This document shows, in pieces, positions 43,290-51,732 of a DNA stretch of 64,000 bases (the stretch's first letter is position 1; each line of letters begins with the position of its first letter). A program made the translations under genes and the position numbers. The notes under the pieces are model-generated. The model had not been told where the DNA came from, ran no database searches, and saw nothing but the letters and a program-made list of their open reading frames with translations. This DNA comes from Reyranella sp. CPCC 100927 (GTDB lineage: Bacteria; Pseudomonadota; Alphaproteobacteria; Reyranellales; Reyranellaceae): contig NZ_VOHA01000012.1 of the NCBI RefSeq assembly GCF_007859315.1, positions 62,001-126,000 of the forward strand, in the 5' to 3' direction.

Positions 43290-44798
43290 GTGACCGCGAC
43301 GGAACCGCTCACTGCACGACCAGACCGCGCGCGGCGGCGCATGTCGATGGCCGGCATGCATCTGGACCGTCAGTCGGACATGCCGCTCTACCAGCAGGTC
43401 GCGGCGCATTTGCGCAACCAGATCCTCGATGGCCGTCTGCCGGCCGGGGCGCGGCTTCTGGGATCGCGCACGCTCGCCGCCGAACTCGACTGTTCGCGCG
43501 CCATCGTGCTGACCGCGTTCGACCTGCTCTACTCCGAAGGCTATCTGCAGTCGGTGCCGCGCGGCGGCGTGGTGGTCGCGTCGGTCGCCCGGCCCTCCGG
43601 CACGATCGCACCGCCGCCCGATGCAGGATCGGTTGATTCATGGCTGTCCGAGCGCTGGCGATCGGTGCTGGATACCCGATACGAGTTCGACCTCGGATCG
43701 CCATTCAGCACCGGTACGCCTGATATCGCCGATTTCCCGTTCGACGTCTGGTCGCGGCTGCTGCGACAGACCTGGCACAACCCGACGCGGTCGACCTGCA
43801 TCAACATGTCGCCGCTGGGCTGGCCGCCGCTGCGCGAGGCTACGGCGGAGTTCCTGGGCGCCGTGCGCGGCCTGCTCTGCCGTTCCGAGGAAGTGGCGAT
43901 TACCGCCGCAAGCTCGGGCGCGCTCGACCTCTGCTGCCGCATGCTGCTCGACCCCGGCGATGAAGTCTGGGTCGAGGAACCGGGCTTCATCGAAGCGCGC
44001 TGGGCGTTGAAAGCCGCCGGTGCCAGGCTGGTGCCCGTGCCGGTCGACGACAAGGGTCTGTGCGTTGCCGAAGGCATTCGCCGGGCGCCCAATGCTAAGC
44101 TCGCCGTGGTCACGCCCTCGCACCAGTTCCCGCTCGGCGTCGCGATGCGACTCGAACGGCGCCAGGAATTGCTGGAATGGGCCAACCGCCAAGGCAGCTG
44201 GATCATCGAGGACGATTACAACTCCGAATTCCGCCATCGCGACAACATGCCGGCCTCACTGAAGTCGCTTGATCGCTCCGGTCGCGTCATCTACCTCGGC
44301 ACCTTCTCCAAGGTCATGCTGCCGAGCCTGAGAATCGGCTATCTCGTCGCCAGCCCGCGCTTCGTCGAGGCCTTCGGCCGCGGCCGCGGCCGCATCGACG
44401 TCCACACCGCGGGAACCGCCCAACCGGCGCTGGTCGAATTTCTGCGCCAAGGGCACCTGCTGCGCTATCTGCGACGCATGCGCAAAGTCTATGCCGATCG
44501 CCAGCGGGCCGTCCTCGACGCCCTCACGACGCTGATGCAGGATGATCTGGAAGTACCGCCGACACCGGCCGGACTGCATCTCACCGCGCTGTTCACGCCA
44601 CGACTGGCCGCGCGCGTCAGCGACCGCGATATCTCGCGCCGCAGTCGCGCGACCGGCAACTTCATACAACCCCTGTCGCAATGCTACCTCGGCGAGCCTG
44701 AGCGACAGGGACTGCTGGTCGGCTATGGACGACTGCCGGCGGAGGAAGCGTACCCGCGCCTGGCCACGATCGCGGCGCTGTTGCGCGAGCATTCATGA
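43290..44798 (+). CDS. MocR-type transcriptional regulator (GntR HTH plus aminotransferase domain)
   Basis: 502 residues if started at GTG 43290; ATG 43341 (residue 18) is equally plausible. GntR winged helix at about 30-100 (MPLYQQVAAHLRNQILDGRLPAGARLLGSRTLAAELDCSR). A fold-type I aminotransferase domain follows with ITAASSGALDLCCRML, EEPGFIEARWAL, the PLP Asp region IIEDDYNSEFRH and Lys in YLGTFSKVMLPSLRIGYLV. MocR proteins sense PLP or an amino-compound adduct. It lies 147 nt after hyuB and probably controls that operon and/or the aminotransferase genes beyond the IS element. Confidence 0.9.
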   Translation: MTATEPLTARPDRARRRMSMAGMHLDRQSDMPLYQQVAAHLRNQILDGRLPAGARLLGSRTLAAELDCSRAIVLTAFDLLYSEGYLQSVPRGGVVVASVARPSGTIAPPPDAGSVDSWLSERWRSVLDTRYEFDLGSPFSTGTPDIADFPFDVWSRLLRQTWHNPTRSTCINMSPLGWPPLREATAEFLGAVRGLLCRSEEVAITAASSGALDLCCRMLLDPGDEVWVEEPGFIEARWALKAAGARLVPVPVDDKGLCVAEGIRRAPNAKLAVVTPSHQFPLGVAMRLERRQELLEWANRQGSWIIEDDYNSEFRHRDNMPASLKSLDRSGRVIYLGTFSKVMLPSLRIGYLVASPRFVEAFGRGRGRIDVHTAGTAQPALVEFLRQGHLLRYLRRMRKVYADRQRAVLDALTTLMQDDLEVPPTPAGLHLTALFTPRLAARVSDRDISRRSRATGNFIQPLSQCYLGEPERQGLLVGYGRLPAEEAYPRLATIAALLREHS

Positions 44799-44885
44799 GA
44801 ACGATCGTCTCTTTGCGTCGAAGATGTGCGGCAGGGAATTCATAGAGCGGTTCATAGGTTGATGGAATCTGCCAGCCGTCGTCCT

Positions 44886-45257
44886 TATATGGGCGTTAGA
44901 GAGTCAAGAGGTAAGCGCCAAGGATGGTCCCTTAGTTGGATCGGATAGATCTTCCTTCGCCGAAGCTGATGGCGGTTGGCGAAGATGAGTGAGCGTGATG
45001 CGGCAACGTTGTCGAGCGTAACGATATGGGACGCTGGGCATTGGCAGATTGCGCGTCGCACGGACGGCATCACCTTATATCCGGTCCAGTGTCGCAGCAC
45101 TGGTACCCTAATTCCGCATGCACGCGGCAGTGGCCGCGGCCGGCATGGCCCAGGAGACGATGAGACCCCTCTGAGACGTCGGCGCTGGATAAGCCCAGTC
45201 CATGGACGACTACGGTCATCATCCGCCCCCGTTCGAAGACGCTCTGTTGCCGCGGGC
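44886..45257 (-). ncRNA. Candidate guide (seek/bridge) RNA region of the IS element
   Basis: Long noncoding stretch 3' of the transposase. IS1111-type elements are known to encode a target-specifying RNA here. It contains stable hairpins: CTTCGCC/GGCGAAG (44955-44984) and CCAGTG/CACTGG (45086-45103, extendable with GGT/ACC and one bulge). No exact RNA ends or guide loops could be assigned by eye. Confidence 0.35.
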
Positions 45258-46427
45258 TCAACGCTGCGGGGCGGCGCGCAGGACGGCGCCCTCAGGCACA
45301 ACGCCATGCTCCAGAAAGCGCCACAGGGCGACCATGAGCTTGCGCGCCACGGCGACGATGGTGATGCGCCGGATGCGCCCCTTCTGGGTGCCGACGCGCT
45401 CATTGAACCAGCGGCTCAAGGCGCTGCCTGGCTGGTTGCGTCGCCACAGCCAGGCCAGTTCGACGGCCATCTCGCGGGCCCGGCCATTGCCGGCCTTGCT
45501 GATCCCTTGCTCGCGGGCCGATTGGCCGCTGTCGTAGGGCGTGCCGGTCAGCCCGAAGTAGGCGCCAACCTGGCGCCGGTTCTGGAAGTCGCGCCAGAAC
45601 ACCTCGCCGACCAGCAGCTGGGCACTGACCGGGCCCAGGCCTTTCAACTCGATCAGCTGATTGATCCTGGCCGCCATGCTGCCTGCTTTGGCCTCGGTGC
45701 GCGCCGCCTTGGCTTCGGCCTCGATCCGGGTGATCTGCTTGTCGACCAGCGCCAGACGCTCATGTTCGTCACGGATCTCGACCACCAGGTTTGCCGGCAC
45801 GGCACGGCCGTCGCCGGTGCGCGCCGTCTTCAGCTGCTCCAGGAACCCCTTGGCCCGTGGCTGCACATCGCGCACCCCTTGGCCATGCAAGAGGCCCTTG
45901 ATGCGGTTGACGTGTGCGTTGCGCTCCTCGACCAGCCGATCGCGCTCACGCCACGGGCGGCGCGCATCCTCCTGCTCCACCGACGGCGCCCGCACAACGC
46001 TGCACACCCGGGGCTCGCCGCCATCATGGCGCATCAGCACTCGGATCAGATGCTCCAGGTCCAGACGGTCGGTCTTGGCCCGCCGCGACCGACGATTCAC
46101 TTGGATGCTGGCCGCATCCAGCACCAAGCTCTCGACGCCGCGAGCCAGCAGTTCGCGGTGCAGCCAGAACCCGTCGTAACCGGCCTCGTAGCAGCTCACG
46201 ATCCGCACCGGCAAACCCAGGCGCTTCTGCGCTTTCTCCTGCGCCTTGCGGATCACTTTCCAGGCCGCCTCGATATCGCCGCCATCCACCACATACCGGC
46301 TCAGCTTGCGGCTGCCGGACAGCACAATACCCACCTGCCAACTCGCTTTGCCCAGTTCAAACGCTACGTACAGCGTGCCACACTCTTCCACGGCGACGGG
46401 GGTGTCGGTATGTTGCGAAGACTTCAT
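45258..46427 (-). CDS. IS110-family transposase
   Basis: 389 residues. The N-terminal DEDD (RuvC-like) domain covers about 1-190: TLYVAFELGKASWQVG with Glu where many members have Asp, YEAGYDGFWLHRELL near 79, and RRAKTDRLDLEHLIRVL near 114. A central helical region precedes the C-terminal Tnp_20 domain (LIELKGLGPVSAQLLVGEV, then YFGLTGTPYDSG and GISKAGNGRAREMAVELAW) with the conserved Ser expected in that domain. GGAGGAAGAG lies directly upstream of the ATG. Full length and apparently intact. Confidence 0.92.
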   Translation of the reverse strand: MKSSQHTDTPVAVEECGTLYVAFELGKASWQVGIVLSGSRKLSRYVVDGGDIEAAWKVIRKAQEKAQKRLGLPVRIVSCYEAGYDGFWLHRELLARGVESLVLDAASIQVNRRSRRAKTDRLDLEHLIRVLMRHDGGEPRVCSVVRAPSVEQEDARRPWRERDRLVEERNAHVNRIKGLLHGQGVRDVQPRAKGFLEQLKTARTGDGRAVPANLVVEIRDEHERLALVDKQITRIEAEAKAARTEAKAGSMAARINQLIELKGLGPVSAQLLVGEVFWRDFQNRRQVGAYFGLTGTPYDSGQSAREQGISKAGNGRAREMAVELAWLWRRNQPGSALSRWFNERVGTQKGRIRRITIVAVARKLMVALWRFLEHGVVPEGAVLRAAPQR

Positions 46428-46437
46428 CTCTTCCTCC

Positions 46438-46468
46438 GTAGGTTCGGCTTTTCACACTCCAAACCTAC
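46438..46468. repeat. Small hairpin at the transposase leader
   Basis: GTAGGTT (46438-46444) pairs with AACCTAC (46462-46468), directly upstream of the transposase ribosome-binding site. It may limit transposase translation. Confidence 0.45.
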
Positions 46469-46496
46469 CTCCCGACCTCTCGTCGCCACATAGAAT

Positions 46497-46515
46497 CTGA
46501 GCGCAGCGAAGGACC
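46497..46515. repeat. Half-copy of repeat family B at the IS flank
   Basis: CTGAGCGCAGCGAAGGACC closely matches CCGAGCGCAGCGAAGGATCC at 3750-3769. It abuts the predicted IS end, suggesting the element inserted into this repeat. The remaining region to 46708 shows no gene; a short frame upstream of the aminotransferase start is treated as leader. Confidence 0.55.
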
Positions 46516-46708
46516 TTGCGGTAGATCGCTCAATGAGTGCCGGCAATGGTGATCATCAGTACCGATAGCGCTGACAGTGGGCCCGCTTCAATGAAGCGTG
46601 ACTCTCGCCATCACCATCTGGCTCACGAAACCCGGCCACAACTGGCGCTGTCAGAAACCAGTGGTGCCACCTACTGTCCCGCCCGCAGACAGATTCAGGG
46701 AACGGGCG

Positions 46709-48037
46709 ATGGGCAGACTATTGCGGACGGGCTTGAACGCGGGCACGGAGGCGCCACGCGTGGTGGGTGGCAAAGGTGTGTACTTCCACCTGAGTGATGG
46801 CCGGCGCGTGCTGGACGGCAGCAATACCGGCGGTCCGCTGGGTCACGGACATCCCGGCATGACCGAGGCGCTGCGCAAGGCGGCCGATCTCCCCATGGTC
46901 AGCGAAGGATGGAACTGGGAAGGCCGTGACCAGGCTGCCGAAGACGTGTTCGACATCGCGCTCGCCGGCGAGGACAGGTGGGCCGGCGCCGTGCGCTTCT
47001 GCCTCAGCGGAAGCGAAGCCAACGACATCGCCTTGTCGCTGTCGCAGGCGCTTACGGGACGGCACGCCATCGCGACCCGTGAACGGGCCTATCACGGCCT
47101 GGTCGGCCTCAGCCGGGACGTGACCGTGCAGCCGCATTGGCACGGCGGCCTGGCGGCACCGGACGGCGGCACCCGGCGACCGCCCGCCTGTGCACCGGTC
47201 CACGTCCTGCCGGCACCGGAGGGGGCCGTCTATCGCAGCCGCGTGGAGACGGCGGCCCGCCCGATCGCGCCACTGGAACAGCGACTGTCCGGCGCGGCCG
47301 ACATGCTGCGGCAATCGGCAGCCGTCATCCTCGACTACACGCAAGGCGGCTTCTACCACGACGGGGCCTATCAAGACGCTGTCGCGGCGATCGCACGGCA
47401 GGAGGGCGCCTTCTGGATCGCCGACGAAGTGGTGACCGCCATCGGCCGTGCCGGCCGTGCCTTCGCTTTCCAGGGCGGCACGTCTCGGCCGGATCTCGTC
47501 ACTCTTGGCAAGGGGCTGGGCGGTGGCATGACGCCCGTCGCGGCGATCATCCTGTCCAAGGACCTGGCCCATGAACTGAAGGGCAAGAGTTGGCAGAACT
47601 ACGGAACGCTGCGCGGGCATCCCGTCAGCATGGCCGCCGTGAGCGCCTATCTGCGCATCGTGCGGGACGACGGCCTGCTGCAGCGCGTCAGCGCATTGGA
47701 GGGCCTGTACGCCCGCCGGCTGATCGAGATCGCCCGGCGCCACCCCAGCGTCTCGCGGGTCGCGGGCCAGGGCCTGCACTGGACCATCGAGCTGCACGGA
47801 CCCGACTGGCGTCAATGGCTGGCCGATACGCCTGACGCACCGATCGCCTCGCGCGTCGCCGGCAAGGCACTCGACGCAGGTGCCGTGATCGGCACCAGCG
47901 GCGAGCAAACCTCGCTCTTCCTGGCGCCGCCGCTGATCATCTCGGATGACGAGTCGGAACGACTGCTCGACATTCTTGATCACAGCCTGGAGCTCGCCGA
48001 CCGGGAGCACAATTCGATGATGGAAGGGGTTCACTGA
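46709..48037 (+). CDS. Class III aminotransferase, glutamate-semialdehyde-mutase-like
   Basis: 442 residues from ATG 46709; an in-frame start at 46598 would add an unlike leader from IS-flanking DNA. CLSGSEANDIALSLSQALTGR (about 98-118) binds PLP phosphate, ERAYHGLVGLSRDV follows, IADEVVTAIGRAGRAFAF near 238 has the cofactor Asp, and Lys268 in LGKGLGGGMTPVAAII is the Schiff-base lysine. It overlaps the NTF2-like gene by 1 nt. Sequence style (GGPLGHGHPG, NYGTLRGHPVSMAA) recalls the GSA-aminotransferase branch, but chromosomal context is catabolic, not tetrapyrrole. Confidence 0.85.
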   Translation: MGRLLRTGLNAGTEAPRVVGGKGVYFHLSDGRRVLDGSNTGGPLGHGHPGMTEALRKAADLPMVSEGWNWEGRDQAAEDVFDIALAGEDRWAGAVRFCLSGSEANDIALSLSQALTGRHAIATRERAYHGLVGLSRDVTVQPHWHGGLAAPDGGTRRPPACAPVHVLPAPEGAVYRSRVETAARPIAPLEQRLSGAADMLRQSAAVILDYTQGGFYHDGAYQDAVAAIARQEGAFWIADEVVTAIGRAGRAFAFQGGTSRPDLVTLGKGLGGGMTPVAAIILSKDLAHELKGKSWQNYGTLRGHPVSMAAVSAYLRIVRDDGLLQRVSALEGLYARRLIEIARRHPSVSRVAGQGLHWTIELHGPDWRQWLADTPDAPIASRVAGKALDAGAVIGTSGEQTSLFLAPPLIISDDESERLLDILDHSLELADREHNSMMEGVH

Positions 48038-48411
48038 TGGACGACCAGCAGCAGATTCGCGCCACCGTGCAGGGCTACTTCGACGCCCTCTACGAGGGAA
48101 GCGTCGAAACATTCCGCAAAGTGTTCCATCCGCAGGCACAGCTCTTCTCCGCCGAGGGCGGCAATAGCGATGCGCTCGATCTCGACAGCTACATGAACAG
48201 GGTCGCCAATCGGGCAGCGCCCGCGTCGCGCAACGATCCGCGGCACGATGAAATCGTCAGCGTAACCATTGCCAGCCCGTCCACCGCCCATGTGCGCGTG
48301 CGCGATGCCCTCCTACCCAATCGTTTCGTCGATGAACTGCTGCTCGTGAAGTTCGCTGACGGCTGGAAGATCGTCTGCAAAGCCTGGGCGTACGACAAAA
48401 CGGCGGCATAA
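48037..48411 (+). CDS. NTF2-like (SnoaL/lumazine-binding-type) small protein
   Basis: 124 residues. IRATVQGYFDALYEGSVETFRKVFHPQAQLFSAEGG at about 7-42 and VRDALLPNRFVDELLLVKFADGWKIVCKAWAY at the C-terminus match the cone-shaped NTF2-like fold, used as small enzymes or carriers. It is coupled to the aminotransferase and followed 27 nt later by the CoA ligase. Function within the cassette is unknown. Confidence 0.75.
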   Translation: MDDQQQIRATVQGYFDALYEGSVETFRKVFHPQAQLFSAEGGNSDALDLDSYMNRVANRAAPASRNDPRHDEIVSVTIASPSTAHVRVRDALLPNRFVDELLLVKFADGWKIVCKAWAYDKTAA

Positions 48412-48438
48412 CCTGCCCAGGGTGAGAGGCGTTACGGC

Positions 48439-50121
48439 ATGAGCGTGGTATGGCCGGCCGGCGTCGCGCGTGACCTGGGGCCGCTGCCGCGAAGCCTCGG
48501 GCAGGCACTTCAGGACGCCGCCCACCGACGCGGCGATGCCACGGCCATCATCTTCTACGGGCTGGAGATCAGTTTCAGCACGCTGTTGGATCGCATCGAG
48601 AGGCTGGCCGCGTTCCTCCAGAACGGCTGCCGCGTGCAGATCGGCGACCGCGTGCTGCTGGACATGCAGAACTCGCCGCATTTCGTCATCGCCTATCATG
48701 CCATCGTACGCGCCGGCGCCGTGGTCGTGCCGGTGAATCCGATGAACACGGCAAGCGAGTTGGCGTTCCTCTGTGGCGACAGTGAAGCGCGCGTGGCTTT
48801 GATCGGCGTCGAGCTGCTCGACCGTTTCGCCGAACTGATGCCGGCGCCACTGCACCATGTGATCGTCGCGCAGTACGCCGACGAGATACCGCGACCGTCG
48901 CCCTTCCGCCTGCCACCGGTGATGCGCGAGAGCGCGATGCCAGCCACGTTGCCTCGCGGCGCGGTTTCCTGGCAGACGGCGCTGTCCGAAACGCGGGCAC
49001 CCTTGCCCGATGCAGCGGGCCCTGACGATCTCTGCGTGTTGCCCTACACCTCGGGTACCACAGGCAAGCCCAAGGCCTGCCTGCACACACATAGCAGCGT
49101 GCTCCACACGGCCCTCGCCCAGGCGCGCTGGTATGGCCTTGATGACCAGACCGTTCTGACCGGGTTCATGCCGCTGTTCCATGCTGCGGGCATGCAGATG
49201 TCACTGAACGGCGGCATCGCGATGGGCATCACCGTCGTCATCATGACGCGCTGGGACCGCGACCTCGTAGCGCCTCTCTTCAAGCGCTATGGCGTGACGG
49301 TTTGGAGTGCCGCACCCACCATGGTGGTGGATGTCCTGTCGGCGCCGGACTTCGACGCCCGCGCCTTCGACAGATTGCGGATCGTGACAGGCGGTGGCGC
49401 TGCCATGCCCAGCGCCATTGCGGCGGAACTGGACCGCCGTTGGGGGCTTCGCTTCATCGAAGGCTACGGGCTTACCGAAACCATGTCGCCCACACACCTC
49501 AATCCGGTGGACCATCCCAAGCCGCAGTGCCTTGGAATCCCGATCCAGGGAACCGTCTCATGCGTGATCGATCCGCAGACGCTGGCGGAAGTGCCCCGCG
49601 GCGAAACTGGCGAAATCGCTGTTGCCGGACCGCAGGTGATGCGCGGTTACTGGCGGCGACCGGAAGCCGATGCCACGGTCTTCTTCGAGCGCGACGGCGT
49701 GCGCTTCCTGCGCACCGGGGACCTTGGATGGATCGACGAGGACGGCTATTTCCACATCGTCGACCGACTCAAGCGCATGATCAACGTCTCCGGCTTCAAG
49801 GTGTGGCCCTCGGAGTGCGAAGCGACGCTGTATCAGCATCCGGCCATCCAGGAGTGCTGCGTGGTGTCGTCGCCGGATTCCTATCGCGGCGAGACGGTGA
49901 AGGTCTTCATCGTCAAGCGCGCCGGTGCCGATCTCACCGGGGATGGGCTGATCGCCTGGGCGCGCAGCGCCATGGCCGCATACAAGGTGCCGCGGATCGT
50001 TGCTTTCGTCGATCGCCTGCCGCGGTCGGGCAGCAACAAGATCGATTGGCGATCGCTTCAGGCCGCCGAGTGGGAAGGAAGAACGGAGCGGGAAGCGAGC
50101 GCGTCGACTACAGCGGAATGA
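48439..50121 (+). CDS. AMP-dependent acyl-CoA synthetase/ligase
   Basis: 560 residues. Adenylate-forming signature LPYTSGTTGKPKACLHTHSS is near residue 199; GYGLTETMSPTHLNP near 343; RTGDLGWIDEDGYFHIVDRLKRMINVSGFKVWPSE near 426 covers the hinge; the catalytic C-terminal lysine is in RSGSNKIDW. It activates a medium-chain or substituted carboxylic acid as a CoA thioester. Third gene after aminotransferase and NTF2-like protein. It overlaps the convergent cupin gene by 14 nt. Confidence 0.88.
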   Translation: MSVVWPAGVARDLGPLPRSLGQALQDAAHRRGDATAIIFYGLEISFSTLLDRIERLAAFLQNGCRVQIGDRVLLDMQNSPHFVIAYHAIVRAGAVVVPVNPMNTASELAFLCGDSEARVALIGVELLDRFAELMPAPLHHVIVAQYADEIPRPSPFRLPPVMRESAMPATLPRGAVSWQTALSETRAPLPDAAGPDDLCVLPYTSGTTGKPKACLHTHSSVLHTALAQARWYGLDDQTVLTGFMPLFHAAGMQMSLNGGIAMGITVVIMTRWDRDLVAPLFKRYGVTVWSAAPTMVVDVLSAPDFDARAFDRLRIVTGGGAAMPSAIAAELDRRWGLRFIEGYGLTETMSPTHLNPVDHPKPQCLGIPIQGTVSCVIDPQTLAEVPRGETGEIAVAGPQVMRGYWRRPEADATVFFERDGVRFLRTGDLGWIDEDGYFHIVDRLKRMINVSGFKVWPSECEATLYQHPAIQECCVVSSPDSYRGETVKVFIVKRAGADLTGDGLIAWARSAMAAYKVPRIVAFVDRLPRSGSNKIDWRSLQAAEWEGRTEREASASTTAE

Positions 50122-50587
50122 GCACGAGAGACAGCGCCGTCATGTGCTCAGCACGGATACGGCGTATGACCCGCCCCGCGACGTTGCCGATGCGCTCCTG
50201 AACGCGCAGCAACGTTGCCGCGGGCCCGTACAACGGCTTGCTGCAGAAGGCGACTTTGCGCACGTATTGCGGAATGTGCCAGTGCGCCTTGGTTCCGACG
50301 AGGAACTGGATCACATCGCCGGCCTTCACATGCCAGACGGTACCATCGCGGTCGGTGATGACGGCAGCGCCGTCCACGATGTGGATGGTCTCATTGATGG
50401 AATAGTGCCAATGGAAGGAACCGGCGGTGCATTCCCAGAGGTCCGTCCATACACTGCCATCGGCGCTGCGCGACAACGATGCCGTGCGCGCCGCCGGCGA
50501 GCCGTCGATGATCCAGTCCGGATTGATGGGCGTGGAACTCAACTGAGCCGCTTCGACAGCAGCTTGTATAACTGGAGGATGTAACAT
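50108..50587 (-). CDS. Cupin (DUF861 / EutQ-like) protein
   Basis: 159 residues. The barrel signature DLWECTAGSFHWHYSINETIHIVDG (about 49-73) and GDVIQFLVGTKAHWHIPQYVRK (about 89-110) belong to the DUF861 cupins, which include ureidoglycine aminohydrolase and ethanolamine-utilisation relatives. Histidines in FHWHY and the following Glu would bind metal. It is convergent with the CoA ligase and has its own AT-rich promoter region. Confidence 0.75.
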   Translation of the reverse strand: MLHPPVIQAAVEAAQLSSTPINPDWIIDGSPAARTASLSRSADGSVWTDLWECTAGSFHWHYSINETIHIVDGAAVITDRDGTVWHVKAGDVIQFLVGTKAHWHIPQYVRKVAFCSKPLYGPAATLLRVQERIGNVAGRVIRRIRAEHMTALSLVLIPL

Positions 50588-50619
50588 TCGTTAAAGTTGA
50601 GTTAGTTAAAACCAAAGTG

Positions 50620-50662
50620 ACTCAATATCGCACTCGATATCTCATGCTTTTTCTGACGTCAA
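50620..50662 (-). promoter_or_regulatory. Promoter candidate with direct repeats upstream of the cupin gene
   Basis: On the minus strand, TTGACG (50657-50662), a 17-nt spacer and TATCGA (50634-50639) form a sigma70-like promoter about 47 nt before the start at 50587. A direct repeat GATATCGAGT / GATATTGAGT (50632-50641 and 50620-50629) overlaps the -10 and could bind a regulator. Confidence 0.4.
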
Positions 50663-50697
50663 GCTGACGCCATCAAAACCTCTTGCACACCCCTGCG

Positions 50698-51732
50698 TCA
50701 GGCCCACACCACCCCGTCGATCAGGTTGCGCTCGTACAGCGCCGTCAGGTCGATACCCCCCTCCGGCAACGCCTCTTGCAGCCCCGCCACCGCCTGCGCC
50801 AGGCGCTTCTCCTGGTCGCGCCGCAATGTCTCCGCTTCCTCGACTGTCACGGCGGCGAACGTGACTTTCTGGCCCGGCAGCATGCGACCCAGCCTTGGCA
50901 GATCGGCTGAGATCATGGTCGCTATCTTGGAATAGCCGCCCACCGTCTGCCGGTCGGCCAGCAGCACGATAGGCAATCCGGCACCAGGCACCTGGATGGC
51001 GCCCGGCGCAATCCCATCCGATGCGATGTCCGGTCCCTTGTCGGAATGCGCAATCACGGGTCCTTCGAAGCGAATGCCCATGCGATCGGCTTCCTTGGAC
51101 ACCACATACTCGCTGCCCAGGAACGTCGCGTGTCCCGCCTCCGTGAAGTGGTCGGCCTGCGGACCGGTCACGACGCGAATCGGGCCGCTGCCGTAATCGA
51201 ACGCCGCCGCCAGCTTGCGCTCGCTCCGCGGACGGGCTTCTGCCAGCGCCAGGGGCAGCACGTCACCGTCCCGCAGCTTGCGGCCATCCAGGCCACCGAT
51301 GCCGGCGCGGGTATACGTCGACAGGCTGCCCATGAACGGCGCCAGCGCCAGGCCACCCTCGACCGCGAGATAGGCGGTGCTGACGCCGTCGATCATGCCG
51401 ATGCGCAGGCGCTGCCCGCGCAGCAGCAGGTGCGAACGATTGGCTTCCAGCGGTTTGGACGGCGCATCGGGTGCAACCACCAGATCGAGCGTCACCGGCC
51501 CGACGACCGCCAGCCGTACGCTGTCGGCCTCGACCCGCACGGTCGGTCCCATGACGCCGATCTCGACCGCGCCCAGATCGTCCTTGTTGCCGACCAATGC
51601 ATTGGCCAGGCGCAGCGCGATGCGATCCATGGCGCCGGCCACCGGCATGCCCAAGGCCTGGAAGCCGATCCGGCCGCGATCCTGCAAGGTGTCGAACAAC
51701 CCCGCCCGCTCGATCAGGAGATGCGCGGTCAT
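50698..51732 (-). CDS. pxpC: 5-oxoprolinase subunit C (biotin-dependent-carboxyltransferase-like)
   Basis: 344 residues from ATG 51732, which overlaps the pxpB stop (ATGA). LIERAGLFDTLQDRGRIGFQALGMPVAGAMD at residues 5-35 is the PxpC/KipA signature; VVTGPQADHFT near 174 and SDKGPDIASDGIAPGAIQVPGAGLPIVLLADRQTVGGYSKIATM near 228 follow. With PxpA and PxpB it hydrolyses 5-oxoproline to glutamate using ATP. pxpA lies on the opposite strand across a divergent promoter region. Confidence 0.92.
   Translation of the reverse strand: MTAHLLIERAGLFDTLQDRGRIGFQALGMPVAGAMDRIALRLANALVGNKDDLGAVEIGVMGPTVRVEADSVRLAVVGPVTLDLVVAPDAPSKPLEANRSHLLLRGQRLRIGMIDGVSTAYLAVEGGLALAPFMGSLSTYTRAGIGGLDGRKLRDGDVLPLALAEARPRSERKLAAAFDYGSGPIRVVTGPQADHFTEAGHATFLGSEYVVSKEADRMGIRFEGPVIAHSDKGPDIASDGIAPGAIQVPGAGLPIVLLADRQTVGGYSKIATMISADLPRLGRMLPGQKVTFAAVTVEEAETLRRDQEKRLAQAVAGLQEALPEGGIDLTALYERNLIDGVVWA

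Larger units (their letters stand above)
44872..46499 (-). mobile_element. IS110-family insertion sequence, IS1111-like layout (ends predicted)
   Basis: One transposase gene with a short 5' noncoding end (about 72 nt) and a long 3' noncoding end (about 386 nt), the arrangement of the IS1111 subgroup. The predicted ends are bounded by ATGGAATCTG (44862-44871) and ATAGAATCTG (46490-46499), nine of ten matching. Just inside are imperfect subterminal inverted repeats, TATATGGGCGTTAGAGAG (44886-44903) against the inverse of CTCTCGTCGCCACATA (46477-46492). The family has no classical terminal repeats, so boundaries are approximate. The right flank is a half-copy of repeat family B. Confidence 0.6.
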
